Part shown: in pieces, positions 34,349-41,754 of the stretch
Layout of the letters: every line of letters starts with the position of its first letter
Position numbering within the stretch: the first letter of the stretch is position 1
Source: Rhodospirillales bacterium
Lineage (GTDB): Bacteria; Pseudomonadota; Alphaproteobacteria; ATCC43930; CGMCC-115725
Direction of reading: 5' to 3'
Assembly: GCA_947473305.1 (NCBI GenBank)
Contig: CANJCB010000001.1
Span: 62,001 to 126,000 of the forward strand
Length of the DNA stretch: 64,000 nucleotides
Translations under genes and position numbers: made by a program
The notes under the pieces: model-generated
Database searches by the model: none
The model's input: only the letters and a program-made list of their open reading frames with translations
What the model was told of the DNA's origin: nothing

Positions 34349-34417
34349 CTACATCGTGAAGCCGCCGTCGATTACATGGATCGCGCCGGTTGTGAAGCGG
34401 GATTCGTCACTGGCGAG
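34349..34417 (-). pseudogene. C-terminal remnant of a short-chain dehydrogenase/reductase
   Basis: Reading the minus strand from 34417 gives LASDESRFTTGAIHVIDGGF, then T, M and a TAG stop at 34351-34349. This is the canonical last 20 or so residues of classical SDR enzymes (LASDES-x-x-x-TG, then DGG). Upstream of it the frame runs into sequence without SDR similarity and the MaoC gene follows, so the catalytic body (YxxxK, TGxxxGxG) is absent. It lies 39 bp before the FAA hydrolase start on the same strand. The remnant probably results from a deletion. Confidence 0.75.
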
Positions 34418-34578
34418 AGGTGAGAGCCGAAGCTTTCCCGATCCCCTAGCCATTAGCCGTGACGAGGGCCTTCTTCCCGGCGAGGCGACCACCCACGATT
34501 TTTCCTTTATGCGCGGGACATTGCCATGGCCCCGTCAGGGCTGTAAATCGCAAATGCCGCGAGAAAGCGGCAGATTGG

Positions 34579-35037
34579 ATGGACCCGATGGGCTTTCGTT
34601 ATTTCGAGGATTTCACGACCGGCGAGGTGATCGAACTCGGCAGCCGCACCGTCAGCGGCGAGGAGATGCTGGAGTTCGCCCGCCAATTTGATCCCCAGCC
34701 CTTCCACCTTGATGCGGAAGCCGCGAAGAAGTCCCTGCTCGGCGGGCTCTGCGCCAGCGGCTGGCATACGGGCTCGATCTTCATGCGCTTTTTCGCCGAG
34801 GGGCTGTTGAACCACTGTTCGAGCCAGGGATCGCCCGGGATCGACAAGCTCAACTGGCCGACGCCGCTCCGGCCCGGGGATACGGTGAGCGCCCGCACCA
34901 CCGTCGTGGACACACGCCTCTCGCGCAGCCGCCCGACCATGGGGATCGTGACCTTCCTGCATGAGATGACCCGCCAGAACGGCGACCTCGTGCTGCGGAT
35001 CGAGAACAGCGCCTTCCTCGGCCGCAGGCCGGAGTAG
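34579..35037 (+). CDS. MaoC-like hydratase/dehydratase family protein
   Basis: Hot-dog-fold protein of 152 aa. RYFEDFTTGEVIELGSRTVSGEEMLEFARQFDPQPFHLDAEAA shows the MaoC/(R)-hydratase layout (seen in parts: FARQFDPQPFHLD and GLCASGWHTGSIFMR); the Asp/His pair in DPQPFH is the catalytic dyad position. Such enzymes hydrate enoyl-CoAs or act in acyl metabolism. ATG 34579 was chosen because similarity begins within a few residues; an ATG three codons later is possible. A hairpin TGCCGC-GAGAAA-GCGGCA (34555-34572) lies just before the start with a purine-rich loop that could be the ribosome site. Confidence 0.85.
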   Translation: MDPMGFRYFEDFTTGEVIELGSRTVSGEEMLEFARQFDPQPFHLDAEAAKKSLLGGLCASGWHTGSIFMRFFAEGLLNHCSSQGSPGIDKLNWPTPLRPGDTVSARTTVVDTRLSRSRPTMGIVTFLHEMTRQNGDLVLRIENSAFLGRRPE

Positions 35038-35040
35038 CCC

Positions 35041-36126
35041 TTAGAGTCCCATCTCCAGGTCGGCCGCGGCTCGCTTGTAATAGGCCCCGAACCTCTCCGG
35101 AAAGAGCCAGGCACCCTGCCCGCCCCGCACCGTGGCAGGCTCGACGGAACGATAGGCGTGGGCCCAGCCTGGAGGCAGCGGCCGGCTCGTCACGGGAGCC
35201 ATCCAGAGCCGCATCAGATGGCGTTTCCGGTCGAATTCCGGATGGTCCTCGAAGGCCGTCCGCCCGTGATAGACGAGATGGTTGTTGAGGATCTGGATGT
35301 CACCCGGCTCCATCTGCATCTCCAGTTGGAATTCGGGCTCCAGGCAATATTGCTTGGCCAACACGATGCCTTCCTTCTGCAGGGGCGTCATCTCGGGCGC
35401 ACCCTTGATCTCGAAATCCACGGGATATCGCGAGGACTGGAAGCGGCTGGAAAACCAGCCGTCTCGGACGCCATAGAGCGGGCAGGTGTACCAGGGCTGT
35501 TCCCCCGCGACCCGGGCAAGCTTGATCGGCAGCGGCTCATAGAGACCGGGCAGGATATCGGGGCGCGTCTCGGCGATCCGGTCGTGGATCGCGGCGGCGC
35601 TCAATACCAGGCTGCGGCCGCCGGCCTTGGCTTTCCGTCGACAAAGCAGCATGGCGATATCGGCCGAATCCGTATGGATGCCGCTCGCATCGGCCGAGCG
35701 ATAGGACCGGCCGGTAACCTCGATCTTGTCGCCCTTGCTGCGCACGTCGCCGATCATCTCACCTTCGCCGGACTGAGGGACAACGACGCCCAGATGGAGG
35801 CATAGCCCCCAATAAAGCCCGCGCACCTGCTGTTCCGTCAGGTTTTCTAGCGGCAGTCCGCGCAGCACCAGGAAGCCGCATCCCTCCTCGACTTGCCGCA
35901 TGAGGGTCCTGAGAGCCCTGGCGACGGTCGGCAAGGGGAAATCGGCCTGGGTCGCATCGAGGTAATCCTTAGCCGAAGCCTCGTAGATCCTATAGGCCTC
36001 CAGGATCTCTCGCCGCTGAGCCTCGGAGAGGCGGTAAATCCAGGCGTCTTCCCGCTTCGCGAGATCCGGCCCGAGCCAGGAATGATCGCCGCCGATGGGC
36101 TGACAGGGGATCGCTGCTTTTCTCAT
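35041..36126 (-). CDS. TauD/TfdA-like Fe(II)/2-oxoglutarate dioxygenase, copy 1
   Basis: Non-haem iron oxygenase of 361 aa. The iron triad is visible as H151-x-D153 (GIHTDSADIA) and H287 (NNHLVYHGRTAFED), with the 2-oxoglutarate-binding arginine probably in KRHLMRLWM. It is homologous along its length to the gene at 61877-62995. Start: ATG 36126 has GGAG at 6-7 nt; an in-frame GTG at 36150 overlaps the recQ stop as GTGA, so translation may be coupled to recQ either way. The substrate is unknown; the group acts on organic acids, amines and sulfonates. Confidence 0.88.
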   Translation of the reverse strand: MRKAAIPCQPIGGDHSWLGPDLAKREDAWIYRLSEAQRREILEAYRIYEASAKDYLDATQADFPLPTVARALRTLMRQVEEGCGFLVLRGLPLENLTEQQVRGLYWGLCLHLGVVVPQSGEGEMIGDVRSKGDKIEVTGRSYRSADASGIHTDSADIAMLLCRRKAKAGGRSLVLSAAAIHDRIAETRPDILPGLYEPLPIKLARVAGEQPWYTCPLYGVRDGWFSSRFQSSRYPVDFEIKGAPEMTPLQKEGIVLAKQYCLEPEFQLEMQMEPGDIQILNNHLVYHGRTAFEDHPEFDRKRHLMRLWMAPVTSRPLPPGWAHAYRSVEPATVRGGQGAWLFPERFGAYYKRAAADLEMGL

Positions 36127-36146
36127 CCGATGCTCCGCTGCTGGGC

Positions 36147-38024
36147 TCACTCGGGCGGCGTGTGATCCTTGATTGCTTCCAGGAAGACATCGCCATAGCG
36201 GTCGAGCTTGCTCTTGCCGACGCCGGGGATCTTGCTGAGCGCCTCCAAATCCCGCGGGCGGCGTCTTACCATGTCCACGAGCGTCGCATCATGGAAGATC
36301 ACATAGGGCGGCACCGCCTGCTCCCGGGCGATTTCCAGGCGCAGGGACCGGAGCGCCTGCCAAAGCTCCTCGTCTCCAGGGCCATCCGGCCGGCCCTCGG
36401 AGGCGACCGCCCCCAACGACCGGCGGCGGGCGGACTTGGGTTCCGCCGTCTCCTGGCGGAAGGCGACAGGCACCTCGCCGCGCAGCACCTTCGGCGCACT
36501 TTCTGACAGATGGAGCCCACCGTGCCCCTCCATATCGACCGCCAGATGGCCCTGGGCCACGAGCTGGCGATAGACCGATTGCCAGCTCCGCTTGTCGAGA
36601 TCCTTGCCGACACCGAAAGTCTTCAAGCGATCATGGCCGAATTTGACCACCTTCTCGGTCGCCTGTCCCAGCAGCACGTCCACCAGATGCCCAACGCCGA
36701 AGCGCTGACCCGTGCGAAACACAGCCGAGATCGCTTTCTGAGCCGCGACCACTCCGTCCCAGACGCTCACCGGTCGCAGGCAGATATCGCAATTGCCGCA
36801 AGGCGGATGGTCGCGCTCGCCAAAATAGGCGAGCAGCACCTGCCGCCGGCAGGAAGCGCTTTCGCAATAGCCGAGCAGCGCGTTGAGTTTATGCCGCTCA
36901 ATCCATTTCTGCTTCTCGTCGAGATCGGAAGCATCGAGCATGCCCATCAGCGCCATGACATCCGGCATGCCATAGGTCATCCAGGCATCGGCCGGCAGCC
37001 CGTCACGGCCCCCGCGGCCGGTTTCCTGGTAATAGGCCTCAAGGCTCTTGGGCGCGTCGAGATGGGCGACGAAGCGGACGTTAGGCTTGTCGATCCCCAT
37101 GCCGAAAGCGACCGTCGCCACCATGACGACACCTTCTTCCTTCAGGAAGCGGTCCTGGTTACGCTGGCGCACGGCCGGATCGAGCCCGGCGTGATAGGGC
37201 AAAGCCACCCGACCCTTGCTCGCGAGCCAGTTCGCCACCTCTTCCACCTTCCGGCGGGAGAGGCAATAGACGATGCCGGCACTGGTCGGATGCTCGGCTT
37301 CCAGGAATTGGAGGAGCTGCACCCGCGCCTCGGCCTTGGGCACGACCCGGTACTGGATATTCGGCCGGTCGAAGCCTGCCGCGAAAACCCGGGCATCGTT
37401 AAGCTGGAGCCGGTCCCGGATGTCTTTCTGGGTCGGCCCGTCCGCCGTGGCGGTCAGCGCGATCCGGGGCACATGCGGGAAGCTCCCGTGCAGCACCGAA
37501 AGCTGCAGATATTCCGGCCGGAAGTCATGGCCCCATTGGGAGACGCAATGAGCCTCGTCGATCGCGAAGAGCGAGAGTTCGCATTGCTCCAACAGATCCA
37601 GGCAACGCGGCGTCACGAGCCGTTCCGGCGCGATATAAACGAGATCGAGCGTGCCCTCGCGCATGCCGCGCTCGACCTGGGCGGCCTCGCCGCCCGTCAG
37701 CGTCGAATTGAGAAAGGCGGCCTTTACCCCCGCCTGCCGAAGGGCGTCGACCTGATCCTTCATCAAAGCGATCAACGGCGACACGACCACGGCGACGCCG
37801 GGCCGCAGCAGCGCCGGGATCTGGAAGCAAAGCGACTTCCCGCCCCCCGTCGGCATCAGGACGAGACAATCCCCGCCTTCAGCCACATGGGTGATGATCG
37901 CTTCCTGCTCCCCGCGGAATTCAGGATAGCCGAAGACGGATCGAAGGATATCCCGGGCACGGTGCCGGACCGTCCCGCCACCGCCCTCTTCCAAAAGCTG
38001 ATCCGCCTCAAGCATACCCAACAC
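36147..38024 (-). CDS. recQ: ATP-dependent DNA helicase RecQ
   Basis: 3'-5' DNA helicase of 625 aa in recombination and fork repair. Walker A is MPTGGGKS (58-65) and the DEAH box is at 156-159 in FAIDEAHCVSQWGHDFRP. The helicase C half contains YYQETGRGGRDG with the arginine finger. The zinc-binding cysteines appear as CESASCRR followed by CGNCDIC. A winged-helix region and a C-terminal HRDC domain (LRSLRLEIAREQAVPPYVIF to IPGVGKSKLDRYG) complete the standard architecture. It diverges from the ABC-F gene and is followed by the TauD-like gene. Confidence 0.96.
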   Translation of the reverse strand: MLGMLEADQLLEEGGGGTVRHRARDILRSVFGYPEFRGEQEAIITHVAEGGDCLVLMPTGGGKSLCFQIPALLRPGVAVVVSPLIALMKDQVDALRQAGVKAAFLNSTLTGGEAAQVERGMREGTLDLVYIAPERLVTPRCLDLLEQCELSLFAIDEAHCVSQWGHDFRPEYLQLSVLHGSFPHVPRIALTATADGPTQKDIRDRLQLNDARVFAAGFDRPNIQYRVVPKAEARVQLLQFLEAEHPTSAGIVYCLSRRKVEEVANWLASKGRVALPYHAGLDPAVRQRNQDRFLKEEGVVMVATVAFGMGIDKPNVRFVAHLDAPKSLEAYYQETGRGGRDGLPADAWMTYGMPDVMALMGMLDASDLDEKQKWIERHKLNALLGYCESASCRRQVLLAYFGERDHPPCGNCDICLRPVSVWDGVVAAQKAISAVFRTGQRFGVGHLVDVLLGQATEKVVKFGHDRLKTFGVGKDLDKRSWQSVYRQLVAQGHLAVDMEGHGGLHLSESAPKVLRGEVPVAFRQETAEPKSARRRSLGAVASEGRPDGPGDEELWQALRSLRLEIAREQAVPPYVIFHDATLVDMVRRRPRDLEALSKIPGVGKSKLDRYGDVFLEAIKDHTPPE

Positions 38025-38140
38025 CTAGTGGCCGCACATCACCGCGGCATACTATTCGTTGTCGTTCCGAAAGACCAAGCCCGCATCCGGCACTCAGCCG
38101 CTTCGCGCGCGCCTTTTCGCATGCTATCACCCCGCCCATC

Positions 38141-40012
38141 ATGCTCACCATTACCGATCTCACCTACCGCATCGGCGGCAGGACCCTGCTCGACGGCGCT
38201 TCCACCCAGATCAACGCAGGCTGGAAAGTGGGCCTAGTCGGCCGCAATGGCGCGGGCAAATCGACCCTGCTCGATCTTATCCGGGAGGTGCTCCACCCCG
38301 ACGCCGGGACCTTGAAGCTCCAACGCGACTTGCGGCTTGGCTTCGTGGCCCAGGAAGCGCCGGCCGGCGAGCAAAGCCCGCTCGACGTGGTGCTCGCCGC
38401 CGACGAGGAGCGCGCAAGCCTCTTCGCCGAAGCCGAGACCGCCGAGGATCCCCAGCGCATTGCGGAAATCCAGATGCGGCTGGTGGATATCGACGCCCAT
38501 AGCGCGACGGCCCGGGCGGCCCGCATCCTTTCCGGCCTCGGGTTCGACCATGAGGACCAGCAGCGGCCGATGCGGAGCTTTTCCGGCGGCTGGCGGATGC
38601 GGGTGGCGCTGGCAGCGGCTCTCTTCGCTGAGCCCGACCTGCTGCTGCTCGACGAGCCCACCAACCATCTCGACCTCGAAGCGACCCTCTGGCTCGAGAA
38701 TTTTCTCGGGTCTTATCGACGGACCCTGCTGCTGGTCAGCCACGACCGCGAATTCCTGAACAATGTCTCGACCCATATCCTGTCGCTGGCCGAACGGAAG
38801 CTCTCCATTTATTCCGGCGGCTACGACGCCTATCTGCGCGCCAAGCGCGAGGCCCTGGCGCGCAACCAGGCGCTCGCCGCCAAGCAGGCGAACCAGCGCG
38901 CCCATCTCCAATCCTTCATCGACCGCTTTCGCGCCCAGGCGACCAAGGCAAGCCAGGCCCAAAGCCGCATGAAGGCGCTCGCCAGGCTGGAGCCTGTCTC
39001 GCTGGCGAGCGAGGAAGCCTCGATCCCCTTCTCCTTCCCGGATCCGGAGGAAATGAGCCCGCCGCTCATCGCGCTCGATCTGGCGGAGGTAGGCTACGAG
39101 CCCGGCAAACCGATCCTGAAGCGGCTCAACCTCCGGATCGACCCCGACGACCGGATTGCCCTCCTGGGCGCCAACGGCAACGGCAAGTCGACGCTGGCGA
39201 AATTCCTGTCGGGCCGGCTGCCGGCCCAGGCGGGAAAGCAGACCCGGTCGTCGAAACTGCGCTGCGGCTTCTTCGCCCAGCATCAGATCGAGGACCTGGA
39301 GAGCGGGCGCACGGCTTACGATCACCTGGCCAAGTTGATGAAGAATGCAGCACCCGAGAAGGTCCGCGCCGGGCTCGCGCGTTTCGGTTTCAGCCAGGAC
39401 AAGGCCTTCGTCCGGGTGGACGATCTCTCGGGCGGCGAGAAGGCGCGGCTCACGCTGGCGCTGGTCACCTACAACGCCCCTCACCTCCTGATCCTCGACG
39501 AGCCGACCAACCATCTCGACATCGAAGCACGCGAGGCCCTCGTCCAGGCGATCAACGACTATTCGGGCGCGGTCATCCTGATCAGCCACGATTGGCATCT
39601 CCTGTCATTGACCGCGGATCGGCTTTGGCTCGTGGCGAATGGCACGGCCGAACCCTTCCAGGGCGACCTCGCCGATTATCGACGGCTGCTGCTGGAGCGC
39701 CCCTCAGGAGGCGGACAATCCTCCAAACAGTCTTCCGAGCCAAACGATCGGCAGACGCGCCGGGCTTCAGCAAGCAAGCGCCGCGAAATCGATCCGCTCC
39801 GTCGCAAGGTGAAGGCCGCCGAGGACCAGCTTGCAAACCTCACGACCCGCAAGGCCGCGTTGGACCAGCAACTCGCCGACCCGGCGATCTATGCCCAGGC
39901 AGGTGTGGATATTCAGGAGATGTTACGGCGGCAAGGCGAACTGCAGGTGCAGATCGATGAGGCCGAGGCGGCTTGGCTCCAGGCTTCGGAGGCTCTGGAG
40001 CAGGCGGGATGA
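38141..40012 (+). CDS. ABC-F family ATPase (Uup/YheS-like)
   Basis: Cytoplasmic protein of 623 aa with two nucleotide-binding domains and no membrane segments. NBD1 has Walker A GRNGAGKST, signature SFSGGWRMR and Walker B LLLLDEPTNHLD; NBD2 has GANGNGKST, DLSGGEKAR and LLILDEPTNHLD. The inter-domain linker is rich in Lys/Arg/Gln (residues about 228-290), and a C-terminal coiled coil follows (RRKVKAAEDQLANLTTRKAALDQQL). ABC-F proteins act on the ribosome or in DNA/RNA-linked processes; the C-terminal coiled coil favours the Uup/YheS group. ATG 38141. Confidence 0.92.
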   Translation: MLTITDLTYRIGGRTLLDGASTQINAGWKVGLVGRNGAGKSTLLDLIREVLHPDAGTLKLQRDLRLGFVAQEAPAGEQSPLDVVLAADEERASLFAEAETAEDPQRIAEIQMRLVDIDAHSATARAARILSGLGFDHEDQQRPMRSFSGGWRMRVALAAALFAEPDLLLLDEPTNHLDLEATLWLENFLGSYRRTLLLVSHDREFLNNVSTHILSLAERKLSIYSGGYDAYLRAKREALARNQALAAKQANQRAHLQSFIDRFRAQATKASQAQSRMKALARLEPVSLASEEASIPFSFPDPEEMSPPLIALDLAEVGYEPGKPILKRLNLRIDPDDRIALLGANGNGKSTLAKFLSGRLPAQAGKQTRSSKLRCGFFAQHQIEDLESGRTAYDHLAKLMKNAAPEKVRAGLARFGFSQDKAFVRVDDLSGGEKARLTLALVTYNAPHLLILDEPTNHLDIEAREALVQAINDYSGAVILISHDWHLLSLTADRLWLVANGTAEPFQGDLADYRRLLLERPSGGGQSSKQSSEPNDRQTRRASASKRREIDPLRRKVKAAEDQLANLTTRKAALDQQLADPAIYAQAGVDIQEMLRRQGELQVQIDEAEAAWLQASEALEQAG

Positions 40013-40127
40013 CTCGTAAATGCCCCAGCCGTTTAAGCATCGTTTAACCCACTCGCTAGTATGATCCTCCCAACGAGAAGGGCTTATCACCCTTCCGCTA
40101 TCGCTTGGGCAGGGGATCAAGACCGGC

Positions 40128-40586
40128 GTGACTCAGGACATCGTGAGCGAATTGCTCGACGCCCCTTCCTGGGCCGTGCGAGCCAAGGCGATCGAACGGA
40201 TCGCCATGCGCTATACCGGTAAACGTCTCAGCGAAGACGAGCGCCAGGCCGTGGAGGACGCCTTTCGCGTCGTGCTCTACGACGGTGAGGTTCTGGTTCG
40301 CCGCGTGCTTTCCGAAAGTCTGAAGGACTGCACCGAACTGCCGCGCGACATCCTGATGGGCCTGGCCCTCGATATCGCCGACGTGGCCCGGCCGATACTG
40401 GAACATTCCCCGCTGTTGCAGGAGGAAGATCTCCTGACCATCGTCCGCGACCGCTCGCCCGATCATTCCTCGGCGCTGGCGCAGCGCGAACGATTACCTC
40501 CCCGCGTGGCCGACGAACTCCGGCTTCGAGGGGTCATGACACAGCCTCGCAGTTTCGACCTGCAAGAGGCGCGTTCAGAGCGATAA
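40128..40586 (+). CDS. Short DUF2336-like helical protein
   Basis: Protein of 152 aa starting at GTG 40128. The pattern of helices (LSEDERQAVEDAFRVVLYDGEVLVRRVLSESLKD, then LALDIADVARPILEHSPLLQEEDLLTIV) resembles the N-terminal HEAT-like part of DUF2336 proteins of alphaproteobacteria, which are usually more than 300 residues. It ends with a short charged tail (DLQEARSER), so it may be a truncated or compact member. The DNA downstream loses GC content sharply. Function unknown. Confidence 0.65.
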   Translation: MTQDIVSELLDAPSWAVRAKAIERIAMRYTGKRLSEDERQAVEDAFRVVLYDGEVLVRRVLSESLKDCTELPRDILMGLALDIADVARPILEHSPLLQEEDLLTIVRDRSPDHSSALAQRERLPPRVADELRLRGVMTQPRSFDLQEARSER

Positions 40587-41101
40587 CCTGTCGGTTATCT
40601 CCTGTCAGGACAGAAATACCTGAATGACGGTCTATCGGGCCGGATGATTACATCCGGGCATTCGGCGCCGGTCGCCGCCGACCTCATTTCTTGACATAGC
40701 CAAGAAGGGCAAGGTCGCGAAACGCTCCATTATCACTCTCCCCTCCACAAAATCGGGAGGGTTTGAAAAATTCGGAGGCCGGGAAAAATTTGAGGCCTGG
40801 AGATCAATCCCTTTTAGTCCCCCGCCTTGAACCCATCCTTTGGGGGGAACGAACAAAGTATTTACGTAAAATACGATATGACTAGAAAAATATAATAGTT
40901 TTATTTATATTTTACTTTCTTAAATTCGCATGCTTACTTTGAATGAAATATTATTTCTCTTTCTTTACTTGAAGAGCGACTCGTTACGTAACGATACTCA
41001 TCAGGTCACTGCAGATATTATTGATGTTTTAACCCGGCTTCGTCCATAATGGTGACCGCCTTGAAGGCAGTAGCCCGCCGTAGAAATCAGCGCAGGTCAG
41101 T
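40587..41101. other. 515-bp intergenic region containing an AT-rich island with two TTACGTAA palindromes
   Basis: No gene is visible. The first half holds hairpins: GATAACC-TGTC-GGTTATC at 40582-40599, and CCCTCC (40741-40746) with GGAGGG (40756-40761). GC counted by hand falls to about 17% for 40861-40920, 30% for 40921-40980 and 40% for 40981-41040, against roughly 65% for the surroundings. TTTACGTAAA (40861-40870) and TCGTTACGTAACGA (40981-40994) are perfect palindromes with a shared TTACGTAA core. A TATAAT lies at 40891-40896 without a good -35. The region probably controls the gene at 41102. Confidence 0.8.
40861..40994. promoter_or_regulatory. Paired TTACGTAA palindromic sites
   Basis: A 10-bp palindrome (40861-40870) and a 14-bp palindrome (40981-40994) share the 8-bp core and flank the most AT-rich segment, with their centres 122 bp apart. 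Such symmetric pairs are typical of operators for dimeric regulators, but no known regulator is assigned. Confidence 0.45.
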
Positions 41102-41713
41102 ATGGTCGATCAGCCGTTTACCCTTACCGAGTGCAATCTGGAAGCCAGCACGACGATTTCCTTCAAGCGTGAGGCTGCTTGCTTCGGATTTCTTTCGGCC
41201 AATGCCGTGTCGCCGCCGCTCCCGATAGATGCGATCAACCTGGACCTCGCCTCGGTGGACTATTACGGGGGGCGTGCATCGCTCTGGGCGACGCTGGAGC
41301 TTCGCTCCTCCGCGATCAACGATCAGCCGATCGCGGTTCTCGGCTTCGACGAAGGTTTCCTGCGCCCTTTCAGCCGCGCGGTCATTGAGGCCGCGGCGAC
41401 GCGCGCCGCCTATCGCATGACGATCAGCCGTGACGGCCAGTCCCGGCGCAATCGGGTGGTCGAATACGTTTCAGGTCCGGGCGTGCCCCTGACCGACCTG
41501 GTCGTGACGCCCTACGACCACGTGCTGCTGGTCGCGGCGACCTCCGCCACGGCCGATCAGACCGAAAGCCTTTTCCAGCTCCCGCGCAGCGACACCTTTC
41601 TGCGCGCCTTCGCCAAGATGACCTATCAGACCGATCAGGCGCTGCGCGACATCCTGACGGAACATGAGCGGTTGGCCCTGCGCAGCCCCGCGACCGCCCG
41701 GACGACCGTCTGA
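41102..41713 (+). CDS. Hypothetical protein, unrecognised
   Basis: Protein of 203 aa with codon usage like its neighbours and no signal peptide or membrane segment. The first half has alternating beta-like strands (AINLDLASVDYYGGRASLWATLELR, in parts), the middle has a basic patch SRDGQSRRNRVVEYV, and the end is helical (AFAKMTYQTDQALRDILTEHERLALRS). I do not recognise a family. Loosely, a beta-barrel-like core followed by a helix could fit a PilZ-type or sensor-adaptor protein, but the RxxxR-D/NxSxxG signature is not seen. It sits alone downstream of the AT-rich island and 41 bp upstream of a peptide-type binding-protein gene. Confidence 0.75.
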   Translation: MVDQPFTLTECNLEASTTISFKREAACFGFLSANAVSPPLPIDAINLDLASVDYYGGRASLWATLELRSSAINDQPIAVLGFDEGFLRPFSRAVIEAAATRAAYRMTISRDGQSRRNRVVEYVSGPGVPLTDLVVTPYDHVLLVAATSATADQTESLFQLPRSDTFLRAFAKMTYQTDQALRDILTEHERLALRSPATARTTV

Positions 41714-41728
41714 GGCCTTTTCCCCCGC

Positions 41729-41752
41729 CCCGCCCATGCTATCGTGGGCGGG
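41729..41752 (+). promoter_or_regulatory. Hairpin covering the ribosome-binding region of the downstream gene
   Basis: CCCGCCCA (41729-41736) pairs exactly with TGGGCGGG (41745-41752) around an 8-nt loop, ending 2 nt before the ATG of the binding-protein gene. The only purine-rich ribosome-site candidate (GGGCGGGCG) is inside the stem, so the structure could limit translation or act as a weak terminator of the preceding gene. Confidence 0.45.
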
Positions 41753-41754
41753 CG

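Noticed and set aside
40891-40896. Perfect TATAAT as a promoter
   Set aside because: No -35 box at 16-18 nt; expected by chance in a 17% GC stretch.
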